From contig NC_063051.1 of NCBI RefSeq assembly GCF_018812025.1, positions 730,001 through 794,000 on the forward strand: DNA of 64,000 nt, given 5' to 3'. The notes beneath the pieces are model-generated. The model saw only the letters and a program-made list of their open reading frames with translations. It was not told where the DNA came from and made no database searches. This document shows, in pieces, positions 11,691 to 23,284 of the stretch (its first letter is position 1; every line of letters begins with the position of its first letter). A program made the translations under genes and the position numbers. This DNA comes from Megalobrama amblycephala (lineage: Eukaryota > Chordata > Actinopteri > Cypriniformes > Xenocyprididae).

Positions 11691-13677
11691 AAACTTAAAA
11701 AATAAATAAATAATTGTAAATTTTTTTTTTCAGTTAATGATTATTTATTTCAAATAATGAATTTTTTTTATTTTTTTTATGGTTTTAGTTTCAGTTAAGG
11801 ATAATAGCATGCTGCAGTTATGACATATTTTTGTATTTTTTCATCATCCTGGTTCCCTCAAAACCTCAGTAAGATTCTTCCTTTGGCTTTTGGATTATTG
11901 CAGAAAATGGTCTGTGACTAACAAAAGCCACTGACTTCAGGATGATGGAACGGGAAGTGTTTAAATGCTAACTCGTTTCTGACTTTTGGCCAACAAAAAT
12001 CCGTCATGCCTGCTGCACTCTATAACCCTGACCCGTAGTACTAGATCTTGAAGGAGTCCAATCCCAGACCCTCCAAACACGAGCAGCACTCATCCTGTGA
12101 AAACCACAGCGAATCCAGGCGGAGGGAAGCAGATCATCTTTGTCATTTTGACATCCTTCTCTTCATGCTAATGTGAGACACCTCTTGCCTGATGTCAGAG
12201 GAATACTAATCAGATTTACTGTCTGTCTGTGTCCTGGTCTCAGTAATGTCTTTCTTTCTCACAAATCGTTTTTCCAGCTTTTGACTTGCTGACAGTGAAA
12301 GAATTATTTCGAATTTTCATATTATATTAATCATATTATACATTGCTATTCTATCATTTATGGTGTTTGCATCACTTAGAAAAAAAGCTTACTGAAGATA
12401 CTAAAAATGTAAGATAAAATTAATGAATCAAGCCATATATAGAGACCAGAAAATCATAAACCTGAGAGCATCATGTACGTGCGTTTTGCACGGCCAAAGA
12501 ACTATGTAATATATCATAAAGAGTGCTTTTGCTTGCTATGTGACAACTGAAATGAAACAAAATGATTGTGTAAAATGGCCAAGGCTGCTCGTATATATCC
12601 ATTTCATTCATGAGATGTGTGTCAAGGTAAGATTACGGCTCACTTCACGCAATAACAATACAGCTGTGCTCTTGAAAGCATGTTCCACTCCATTCTCCAC
12701 CCCAGCATCCATGAACAATAACGACACACAAATACTTCTGACTACACCAAAATCTCCCCTCTCTTCCACTTTCATCTCTGGCATCCCTCTAATTACGAGC
12801 AGGAGAGTTCGCGGCTCAAGAGGCGTGTGTATAACACATCTGAGGAGTCAGTGAGATGTGTCCAATCAGCAATTAGTAATTTAAAAGTGCTGTCGCCACA
12901 GAAACACTAGTTGAGGTGGAGTTTGGGGTCAGGATTTAATATCAGGCACATAATTAACGAAGCAAGATACAGTGAAACACATACTAACACAGAACAGCCT
13001 TCCATGCAGTTCTGTGGGAGAAAATGCCTCGTGGAGGTCAGAGCTCAGAGGAGGATGGCCAGACTGTTTTGAGCTGATAGAAAGGCAAGAGTAACTCAAA
13101 TACGCAATCGTTACAACCGAGGTCTGCAGAAGAGCATTTCTGAATGCACAACACTTGAAGCAGATGAGGCTACAATTCATCTAGTTGTTTTTGCCAGATT
13201 AATAAAAAATATTATTAACCTACAGGACCAAAACAAATCCCTCAGTTTCATTTATGCGTGTGAATGCACTGCTGTGAATAGGCCTCAACATGAACACTAA
13301 CCCTAATAGAATCAATAAAGGAGAGGTTTTTCTTATTAAAAGTTTGGGGTTGTGTTGAGTTGAACTGCAGGAACACATTTACCCACAGCACTCCAACAGG
13401 AACTCCATAAACCTGAAGAAAACCTGCCGTACCGACTGCAGTTTGAACAGACAAGCCTCACTCTGAGCACCACTGAATACAAATGAAGAGTTCCTCACGT
13501 CCTGAAGAAAATCAGCACAATCCTATGACAGCTTCTGGAAGTTTAGACCCCCACAATACAGTCATATTCACCAACGCAACACTCTCAGTTAATCAAACAG
13601 AACAAAACATTACTTATTTTTGTCTTATTAGTGATGCTTGCTAAAGCAAGAGAATACACTTTCACAAAGGGATTCCC

Positions 13678-15468
13678 ATGGAAGCTTGTTTCTGCCACTG
13701 AATGAAAAATTAAAAAAAGGTAACAAACTTTTTTTTCGCAATTGTGTTTATATCTCGCAATTTTGACTTCATAACACACAATTTGGAGTTTATATCACGC
13801 AGTTCTGAGAAAAAAGTCAGAATTGTGAGCTATAAACTTACAATTGCTGGATATATACTCGCAATTGCGAGAAAAACAGTCAGAATTGCAAGATATAAAC
13901 TCGCAATTGCGAGAAAAATAGTTAGAATTGCAAGATATAAACGTGCAATTGCGAGAAAAAAGTCAGAATTGCAAGATATAAACTCACAATTGCGAGAAAA
14001 ATAGTTAGAATTGCAAGATATAAACTCGCAATTGCGAGAAAAACAGTCAGAATTGCAAGATATAAACTCGCAATTGCGAGAAAAATAGTTAGAATTGCAA
14101 GATATAAACTAATAATTGCGAGAAAAAAGTCAGAATTGCAAGATATAAACTCATAATTGCGAGAAAAAAGTCAGAATTGCAAGATATAAACTCATAATTG
14201 CGAGAAAAAAGTCAGAATTGCAAGATATAAACTCGCAATTGCGAGAAAAATAGTTAGAATTGCAAGATATAAACTCATAATTGCGAGAAAAAAGTCAGAA
14301 TTGCAAGATATAAACTCGCAATTGCGAGAAAAATAGTTAGAATTGCAAGATATAAACTCGCAATTGCGAGAAAAAAGTCAGAATTGCAAGATATAAACTC
14401 ATAATTGCGAGAAAAAAAGTCAGAATTGCAAGATATAAACTCGCAATTGCAAGAAAAATAGTCAGAATTGCAAGATATAAACTCGCAATTGCAAGAAAAA
14501 TAGTCAGAATTGCAAGATATAAACTCGAAATTGCGAGAAAAAAGTCAGAATTGCAAGATATAAACTCATAATTGCGAGAAAAAGAGTCAGAATTGCAAGA
14601 TATAAACTCGCAATTGCGAGAAAAATAGTTAGATTTGCAAGATATAAACTCGCAATTGCGAGAAAAAAGTCAGAATTGCAAGATATAAACTCGCAATTGC
14701 GAGAAAAAAGTCAGAATTGCAAGATATAAACTCGCAATTGCGAGAAAAAAGTCAGAATTGCAAGATATAAACTCGCAATTGCGAGAAAAATAGTTAGAAT
14801 TGCAAGATATAAACTCATAATTGCAAGAAAAAAAGTCAGAATTGCAAGATATAAACTCATAATTGCGAGAAAAATAGTTAGAATTGCAAGATATAAACTC
14901 GCAATTGCGAGAAAAAAGTCAGAATTGCAAGATATAAACTCATAATTGCGAGAAAAAAAGTCAGAATTGCAAGATATAAACTCATAATTGCGAGAAAAAA
15001 AGTCAGAATTGCAAGATATAAACTCATAATTGCGAGAAAAACAGTCAGAATTGCAAGATATAAACTCGCAATTGCGAGAAAAATAGTTAGAATTGCAAGA
15101 TATAAACTCGCAATTGCGAGAAAAAAGTCAGAATTGCAAGATATAAACTCATAATTGCGAGAAAAAAAAGTCAGAATTGCAAGATATAAACTCGCAATTG
15201 CGAGAAAAAAGTCAGAATTGCAAGATATAAATGTGCAATTGCGAGAAAAATAGTTAGAATTGCAAGATATAAACTCGTAATTGCCGGATATAAACTCGAT
15301 ATATTGCTGATATATTCTCGCAATTGTGAGCTTATATCTCACAGTTCTTACATTATAACTAACAATTGCAAGTTTATATCTCGCAATTCTGAGAAAAGAA
15401 GTCAGAATTGTGAAATAAAAGTCACAATTATCTTTTAAATTGTTTTATTCTGTGGCGGAAACAAGCTT
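13678..15468 (+). mobile_element. Inverted-end element with a ~41-bp minisatellite core (copy 1)
   Basis: The left end reads GGAAGCTTGTTTCTGCCACT and the right end, inverted, GCTTGTTTCCGCCACAGAAT, each followed by an A-rich run. Between them lie about 35 tandem units of 41-42 bp built from CAGAATTGCAAGATATAAAC and TCGCAATTGCGAGAAAAA. The units vary by swapping CGCAATTG with ATAATTG and by the number of A residues. Because the unit is close to 2 x 21 bp, stretches stay open in frame and give repetitive pseudo-proteins. The same termini bound 18803-20806 and start the truncated copy at 25961. Confidence 0.85.
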
Positions 15469-15480
15469 TTTGTTGTTGTT

Positions 15481-15504
15481 TAGTTAACAACAACAACAAC
15501 AACA
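15481..15504. repeat. (AAC)n microsatellite
   Basis: Short run of AAC units next to the right end of the minisatellite element. The following 15516-15575 holds AGCAACACCCTGGCAACA-type words also seen at 43305-43348. Confidence 0.85.
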
Positions 15505-16252
15505 CTGCTAGTAAATACCCTGAATACATTAGCAATCACATAGCAACACCCTGGCAACACTCTAAGCATTATGGCAGCAAGTTATTCAAGGTATGATCAC
15601 CATATTCATAAATACTATTTACATATTAACACAATATTCACATGCTACTCCAAGCTCCTTAAAAGAATACCATGATATTACCGTGGTGCTTTATTTGCAT
15701 GAGATATCTGTCTGTGATATTTCTGTATCTGGCAGGCTCAGGGTGTGTCAGTTAGTCAGAAGTGTCACATCGACACCATGCGGGTTAAAATGAGTTCTCA
15801 TTATCGAAGCTGTGGTGGCGTGTCAAGCGAGTGTGAACGTCTGAATCACATCGTTTGGCAGCGGTCACTCTTCGGCCCGTAGACTCCATCGGAGTGTGGC
15901 TATGCTCAGTTTACTGGAGCAGGTGCGTAATCAAACCGCTTTGGTCCCGTGTGTATATGTGTGTGTTTATGATTTCCCACGGGTGGCTTCCAGCCGGCGA
16001 GAATCTCAGGTAAAGGCAGCAGAGAGCAGATGGGACAGGCGTCGGAGGACCCCGGCTGAGAGCCTCAGGTGTCTCACTCCCACTGCGGCTATAAAGCCGG
16101 CGCGGACGCCACAGCACCCTGTGTGCTCGTCACCACCTGCCCAGCTGCAAGAACGACATGTGAAACTGGCAGATAATGGATTCCTCTTTAGGAATGACAG
16201 AGCAGTTTTCAACGGCTGATCTATTGAAAGCTTGAAAAATACCTGTTTTTAA

Positions 16253-16284
16253 AGGGATAGTTCACCCAAAAATGAAAAAAAAAA

Positions 16285-16285
<1 letters not shown>
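16253..16285 (+). mobile_element. Terminus of a short DNA element (AAAGGGATAGTTCACCC)
   Basis: Reads AAAGGGATAGTTCACCCAAA, a terminus abundant in cyprinids. The rest of the element is replaced by the adjoining TA tract. Related ends occur at 23285 and, inverted, at 28030-28120. Confidence 0.6.
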
Positions 16286-16354
<69 letters not shown>

Positions 16355-16372
16355 AACTATATATATATATAT
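16286..16372. repeat. (TA)n microsatellite
   Basis: Runs of TA broken once by a CTAAC interruption near 16353. Confidence 0.95.
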
Positions 16373-16591
16373 CAGACATGTTTAAAACAAGATAAAAATT
16401 TGACCCTCAATTTTTTTTTCAACTATTTTATATTAAAAACAGTATTTAAATTTAAGCACTTGAATTTTAAGTTTTTAATCTCTAAATCTTTATCTCTCTA
16501 ACTCTAAAATATCCATATTTAGGCCACTTCATGTACTCATTTAAGGTACATTACAAGTATACAGTTCAAAAGTTAATATATAGTGTATATG

Positions 16592-16981
16592 TACACTACC
16601 GTTCAAAAGTTTGGGTTCAGTAAGATTTTTAATATTTTTAAAAGAAGTTTTTTCTGCTCACCAAGATTGCATTTATTTAATTAAAAATACAGTAAAAACA
16701 ATAATATTGTGAAATATTATTACAATGTTTTCTATTGGAATATAATATAAAATGTAATTTATTCCTGTGATCAAAGCTGAATTTTCAGCATCATTTCTCC
16801 AGTCTTCAGTGTCACATGATCCTTCAGAAATCATTCTAATATGATAATTTGCTGCTCAAGAAACATTTATGTTTATTATCAATGTTAAAAACAGTTGTAT
16901 ACTTTGTTTTCAGGATTCCTTGATGAATAGAAAGTCCAAAAGAACAGCATTTATCTGAAATATAAAGCTTTTGTAACATTA
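16592..16981 (+). mobile_element. Inverted-end DNA element, ACCGTTCAAAAG family, incomplete copy
   Basis: Starts ACACTACCGTTCAAAAGTTT and carries the family core (ATTTTCAGCATCATTTCTCC, GTGTCACATGATCCTTCAG, ATTTGCTGCTCAAGAAAC). Its far end is replaced after TTGTAACATTA by the complete copy that begins at 16982, which suggests insertion of one family member into another. Confidence 0.85.
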
Positions 16982-17518
16982 TACACTACCGTTCAAAAGA
17001 CTGGGGTCAGTAAGAATTTTTATTTTTATTTTTTTTGAGAAGAATTTAAAGAAATTAAAAAAAAAAAATCAGCAAGGATGCATTAAATCGATCAAAAGTG
17101 ACAGTAAAGACATTTAAAATGTAACAAAAGATCATATTTCAAATAAATGCTGTTCTTTTGAACTTTCTATTCATCAAAGAATCCTGAAAAAAAATATTGT
17201 ACACAAATATTTTGTACAATTGTAAACAATAAATTTTTCTTGAGTAGCAAATCATCATATTAGAATGATTTCTGAAGGATCATGTGACACTGAAGACTGG
17301 AGTAATGATGCTGAAAATTCAGCTTTGATCACAGCAATAAATTAAATTTTCAAATATTTTCAAATAGAAAACAGTTATTTTAAATTGTAATAATTTTTCA
17401 CAATATTACTGATTTTACTGTATTTTTAATTAAATAAATGCAGCCTTGGTGAGCAGACGAAACTTCTTTTAAAGACATTAAAAATCTTACCGATCCCAAA
17501 CTTTTGAACGGTAGTGTA
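16982..17518 (-). mobile_element. Inverted-end DNA element, ACCGTTCAAAAG family, complete copy
   Basis: Both termini are present: TACACTACCGTTCAAAAG at the left and CTTTTGAACGGTAGTGTA at the right, giving 537 bp with perfect 18-bp inverted ends. The core is inverted relative to the copy at 16592. It has no coding capacity, so it is a non-autonomous element. Other remnants in the window are at 1-190, 17662-17920, 21105-21190, 31510-31800 and 47865-47990. Confidence 0.9.
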
Positions 17519-17551
17519 CGTATGTTTGTATGTATGTGTGTGTCTATATAA

Positions 17552-17553
<2 letters not shown>

Positions 17554-17632
<79 letters not shown>
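17554..17632. repeat. (CA)n microsatellite
   Basis: About 39 CA units right of the inverted-end element. Cysteine/valine open frames on the minus strand are artefacts. Confidence 0.96.
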
Positions 17633-17634
<2 letters not shown>

Positions 17635-17661
17635 CCAAATACATATATTTATTTATATGTT

Positions 17662-17920
17662 AAAACAATATTGTGAAATATTATTACAATTTAAAATAAC
17701 TGTTTTGTATTTTAATATATTTTAAAATGTAATATATGATGCAAATCTGAATTTTCCAGTCTTCAGTGTCACATGATCCTTCAGAAATCATTCTAATATG
17801 ATGATTTGCTGCTCAAGAAACATTTATGATTATTATCAATGTTGAAAACAGTTGTGCTGCTTCATATTTTGGAGGAAACGGTTATTTTTTTTCAGGATTC
17901 TATGATGAATAAAGAGAGCT
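17662..17920 (+). mobile_element. ACCGTTCAAAAG family remnant
   Basis: Contains AATATTGTGAAATATTATTA, CCAGTCTTCAGTGTCACATG and TTTGCTGCTCAAGAAACAT in family order. Both ends are missing. Confidence 0.85.
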
Positions 17921-18802
17921 GCTATAAACATGTTGACAGTTTCTCACTACAGTAATGATATTTTGTAGCAAAAGAGTCTCATTTTCTCAAAATATGATTC
18001 TGAAATATGTCTCAAACATTAACCAAACTGTATATGAACATAAGTGCATGCCAACAGAACTGACAAACGAACTGATGACATACGTCAGAGATGGAGAAGA
18101 GAGGAGAACAGCAAGGAGCTTGTAATAGTCTCCTCTCGCTCGACTGCCCAAACAGGAGCTGACAGCGTTAATGTGACTTAGTTCAGACGGGGTGAATTAT
18201 TAAAAACCATAGCAATGGCAGGGGAAGGAAAAGGGCAGCGAATATCACTGTCAGCCCAACACGGATTACTGTGTGTACATGAGCATGTTCAGAAATTGCA
18301 CAAATAACTGCTCTGCGCTCCTGTCCCTTAGAGCTTGACATGAATTAGCATTTTTTCCTGAGACTTAGTGTATGTGTGTGTGTGCGAGTGTGTTCATGTA
18401 GCGAGCGTTGGCTAGTGGTCTACAGAGAGCATATGGCAACTGTAACGACCACATGTCACCGCCTGGAACATCTGATAACTGCTCGTTATGAGGCATCATA
18501 CTTCATAGCTCATCTTACATCATCCTTGAGGTGAAAAATAACATTTCCCCTCATGCAATCAGCCCACATCTACGTGATAAGACTGAAATATCTGCGGCGA
18601 ACCAATTATCATCACAAGCAGTCATAGCAACACCACATTAAAGGTGAAGTGTGCCCTTTCACTTCAACAGAATTGCAAACATAACTAGATTTTGCATTAG
18701 TGTTTGCACATGCAAAACTCGCTGTCATGAAGATGTTGCGGATGGTTGCCAGAACGTTGCTATGAGTCTTTTTTTTTGCATGTTGGCTTGTGATATGGAT
18801 CG

Positions 18803-20806
18803 TATGGAAGCTTGTTTCTTCCATGAAATAAAAATAAAAGAGGTAATTGTGACACATTTTTTATAGCAAATGCAAGTTTATATCTCCCAATTCTGACTTT
18901 ATAACTTGCAATTATGACTTTTTATCTCCCAATTCTGACTTTATAACACAATTCTGACTTTATATCTCGCAATTCTGACTTTATAACACAATTCTGACTT
19001 TTTATCTCCCAATTCTGACTTTATATCTCACAATTCTGACTTTATATCTCCCAATTCTGACTTTATAACTTGCAATTATGACTTTTTATCTCCCAATTCT
19101 GACTTTATATCTCCCAATTCTGACTTTATAACACAATTCTGACTTTATATCTCCCAATTCTGACTTTATATCTCACAATTCTGACTTTATATCTCGCAAT
19201 TCTGACTTTATAACTTGCAATTATGACTTTTTATCTCCCAATTCTGACTTTATATCTCCCAATTCTGACTTTATAACACAATTCTGACTTTATATCTCCC
19301 AATTCTGACTTTATATCTCCCAATTCTGACTTTATATCTCGCAATTCTGACTTTATAACTTGCAATTATGACTTTTTATCTCCCAATTCTGACTTTATAT
19401 CTCCCAATTCTGACTTTATAACACAATTCTGACTTTATATCTCCCAATTCTGACTTTATATCTCCCAATTCTGACTTTATATCTCGCAATTCTGACTTTA
19501 TAACTTGCAATTATGACTTTTTATCTCCCAATTCTGACTTTATATCTCACAATTCTGACTTTATATCTCCCAATTCTGACTTTATAACTTGCAATTATGA
19601 CTTTTTATCTCCCAATTCTGACTTTATATCTCCCAATTCTGACTTTATAACACAATTCTGACTTTATATCTCCCAATTCTGACTTTATATCTCACAATTC
19701 TGACTTTATATCTCGCAATTCTGACTTTATAACTTGCAATTATGACTTTTTATCTCCCAATTCTGACTTTATATCTCCCAATTCTGACTTTATAACACAA
19801 TTCTGACTTTATATCTCCCAATTCTGACTTTATATCTCGCAATTCTGACTTTATATCTCCCAATTCTGAATTTATATCTCCCAATTCTGACTTTATATCT
19901 CCCAATTCTGACTTTATATCTCCCAATTCTGACTTTATATCTCGCAATTCTGACTTTATATCTCCCAATTCTGAATTTATATCTCCCAATTCTGACTTTA
20001 TATCTCCCAATTCTGACTTTATATCTCGCAATTCTGACTTTATAACACAATTCTGACTTTTTATCTCCCAATTCTGACTTTATATCTCACAATTCTGACT
20101 TTATATCTCCCAATTCTGAATTTATATCTCCCAATTCTGACTTTATATCTCGCAATTCTGACTTTATATCTCCCAATTCTGAATTTATATCTCCCAATTC
20201 TGACTTTATATCTCCCAATTCTGACTTTATATCTCGCAATTCTGACTTTATATCTCCCAATTCTGAATTTATATCTCCCAATTCTGACTTTATATCTCCC
20301 AATTCTGACTTTATATCTCCCAATTCTGACTTTATATCTCGCAATTCTGACTTTATATCTCCCAATTCTGACTTTATATCTCCCAATTCTGACTTTATAT
20401 CTCCCAATTCTGACTTTATATCTCCCAATTCTGAATTTATATCTCCCAATTCTGACTTTATATCTCCCAATTCTGACTTTATAACACAATTCTGACTTTA
20501 TATCTCGCAATTCTGACTTTATATCTCCCAATTCTTACTTTATATCTCCCAATTCTGACTTTATATCTCACAATTTTGACTTTATATCTCGCAATTCTGA
20601 CTTTATAACTGACAATTCTGACTTTATATCTCGCAATTCTGACTTTATAACACAATTCTGACTGTATATCTCATAATTCTGACTTTATAACTCGCAATTC
20701 TGACTTTATAACTCGCAATTGCAAGAAAAAAAGTCAGAATTGTAAGATAAAAAGTCGCAATTACCTATTTTATATTTTCATTTAGTGCCGGAAACAAGCT
20801 TCCATA
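18803..20806 (+). mobile_element. Inverted-end element with a 21-bp minisatellite core (copy 2)
   Basis: Left end TATGGAAGCTTGTTTCTTCC; inverted right end TATGGAAGCTTGTTTCCGGC. Both run on for about 50 bp through GGTAATTG. A 6-bp direct repeat GGATCG sits just outside each end (18797-18802 and 20807-20812), a likely target-site duplication. The core has about 85 units of TCTGACTTTATATCTCCCAAT (21 bp) with variants. Between about 19068 and 19876 a 145-bp higher-order unit marked by CTTGCAATTATGAC recurs. As 21 is a multiple of three, the array stays open on the minus strand as heptads such as GDIKSEL. These are artefacts, not proteins. Confidence 0.9.
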
Positions 20807-21104
20807 GGATCGGGTCTCCCTTCAATGCAAGACATTTTTATTCCCATTTTAATATCAGACAAACCAATTGTATGTCAGATTGCATGAAACAGTAAAAACT
20901 GTCCTCAACTAAATTTGATCGAATCATTCATGTCTTCACCACTAACAGCTGTTGTTATGCACTTAAGGTATGAATAATTAATGTTACAAATTGAAATTTG
21001 TAGTGCAAGTAAGTGCACTAGTTGTGATTTTTAACTTGAGATGTCGCCTATAAAACGCTCTTATGCAAGAAATCTCTTATTCTTACGAAGGATGATCGAA
21101 GAAA

Positions 21105-21190
21105 CAGTAATATTGTGAAATATTATTACAATTCAAAATAGCCGTTTTCTATATGAATATATTGTAAAACATAATTTTCACAATACACGT
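21105..21190 (+). mobile_element. ACCGTTCAAAAG family remnant
   Basis: AACAGTAATATTGTGAAATA and TTACAATTCAAAATAGCCGT match the family interior. Only this fragment remains. Confidence 0.6.
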
Positions 21191-21898
21191 TTTTGTGATG
21201 TAAAGACATCTTTAGACTGAGAGAGACAAGACATCCGTGGAGCGCAGCTGAATCCTGACAACGTGATCCGTAATAAATGGATCCCCGTGGTTGAGCGTGT
21301 GTGTGGGTACGTGGGGACATTTGCTGCTGGAGATGAGCGGATTGACCCTCTCAAAATGGAGGCTGATTGGAGAGCAGATGCTTTGCAAGACGAGCTAATT
21401 AAGTTGAAGTCGCAGTGTGAAACAAGAGGAAGATTATCGCTCTCCTCGATCGTGTTGAGAGGACAAATCCAATTCCATCTCAGTTCTCTATTTTACTCTC
21501 ATTTCTCTCTCACTCGCTCTCCCTGTACAGCTGAGGAATGAAGTATTGCAGGGTTTAATCTTTACTAAGTTTTTGGTCATTTTGACTGCTGAAGTAGAGG
21601 AGGCCTCAGGGGAATTATAATAGGAGATAGTTTTACCACGCTAAATGTCTTGCAGAGACTCTCTGTGCCTGACAAAATGAATCACTGAATTATTATTGTT
21701 AACTAAAACTAATAAAAATCATTTTTGGTATTTGAAATAATAAAAATAAATAAACAAACAAACAAACGTTTACATGGTGTTTGAACATAAATGTGTCGTC
21801 AGTGTGTGTACACAACCACCCTATAATGATAAAAATCCACCCACTCCTTTTTTAAACCCCATAAATCATAAGCAGGGCTTCATTTTCAGAGTAATTTG

Positions 21899-22014
<116 letters not shown>

Positions 22015-22522
22015 GGGAACTGTAAGACTGTAAAATTGTACTCGTCAAAAGCACTTGTTTTATCAACATATTACACATTCACAAAACCTTAACAGGACTC
22101 CACTTAAAAATGCACAACTAGTGCACCAACACTCCCAGAAATCGTGTACACGCATCAGTCCTTTAATATCTTATACAAAAAGTTAGAAGCAAATTTGCAA
22201 ACTGAATCAAGAGATTGGGAAACAGACCAGCGCCGTGAGGGAGGTTACAAGCATGACTGAGGCGACTCTCTAATGAGCACACTCACTCTGGGATGGCAAG
22301 GGACCAAGGGTGATCAGGTCACAGGTCAAAAGTGCAAAACAGAGCAGACAGCTGTCATTTACACACGGATTCGAGCCGCATCCGAGATCTAGCTGTGTGC
22401 ATACGCTCTGTCTGGCAGCAGCCAATTAATTTTCACCTGTAGCAATTGAGAACTAGACGAAAATGTGTGATGAAAAACGATTTCCGTTGCTTTGAGAGCG
22501 TGCCACGAGCATATGCGTGTAC

Positions 22523-22654
22523 CTGGACAGGTTTCTTGCGTGAGCCCTCGTTGTTTTCCGCCTCCTCGTGTTCTTTGCTGCCCTGCGGCAGGTTTGAGTA
22601 GTTGGCGAGACTGCTGAGAAGAGACGATACCATGGGAATTGTGTCCATCTCCTC
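22523..22654 (-). CDS. slc12a5: K-Cl cotransporter exon, cytosolic N-terminal segment (KCC2-like)
   Basis: This 132-nt exon (44 codons) begins [20 protein letters not shown] and ends KKPVQ. The acceptor is CTACAG and the donor GTACAC. The peptide is the conserved cytosolic stretch just before TM1 of KCCs. In KCC structures this part of the N-terminus can plug the inward-facing cavity (family knowledge). The string [17 protein letters not shown] followed by KKPVQ is close to the KCC2 sequence I recall and clearly unlike KCC1 (EEAESGEG), KCC3 or KCC4. It is in phase 0 at both ends, so it joins directly to the exons at 24594-24688 and 7004-7150. It sits 1.87 kb downstream of the former and 15.4 kb upstream of the latter. 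It shows no frameshift or stop. The call of a KCC is near certain; the KCC2 subtype is strong but made without a search. Confidence 0.95.
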
Positions 22655-23284
22655 CTGTAGAGCAAACACACACACACACACATACAGAACAAATACTGTG
22701 AGCATAATTCAAGTAGCTTGTGACGAACATCATCTGAAATGTCATGTTTACATTTACAGATTACAAATGACACGCTCAGAGGACTATTTTTTTGCTCTTT
22801 AATAGCTCTCTGTAGTGTTTTGTTTTCATGTTTTGTTTAAGGTGCATCACCTAAAATTGAGAAAAAATAAAAAAACAGAAACAACTAAGTCAGTAGTTGT
22901 CATGTAGCTATAAAACGAATGTGGAGAGCAGCTCAGATCATTTGATCTAAGAAGAATTTAATGAGAAATGGTGAATTTGATAAGAAACCTGCCATAATGA
23001 TTTAGTGACAAAGTAGAAATTGTCTACTGCACATTCAAAAATAAAAATGCAGTAGTGCAAACCCAAAATGCATACTGTGCACTGTTACATTAATTAGTTA
23101 GCTAGCATCCATTGGGCATTAAAAACATCATGAATACATTCAATGTAACAGAAAAATATTTGAGATCACACTGAGATCTTTTAATAGCAAATTTGATTTT
23201 ATTGTGGTCTTAATTGCAATTGTTGAGATCTCTTCTGAAACTCTAGAAAAGACACAAGTCAAAGTCTCCATTTGCTCTTTATTT

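Noticed and set aside
14878..15342. Minus-strand 154-codon frame with repeated LYLAILTFFLA
   Set aside because: It is the 41-bp minisatellite read in frame. Hydrophobic periodicity follows from the repeat unit, not from a membrane protein.
13678..15468. Possible CRISPR-like array from regular repeats
   Set aside because: Repeats are directly adjacent without unique spacers, in eukaryotic DNA, and bounded by transposon-like inverted ends.
20061..20531. Minus-strand 156-codon frame of repeated heptads
   Set aside because: The 21-bp repeat unit forces an open frame; no start context, no flanking exons.
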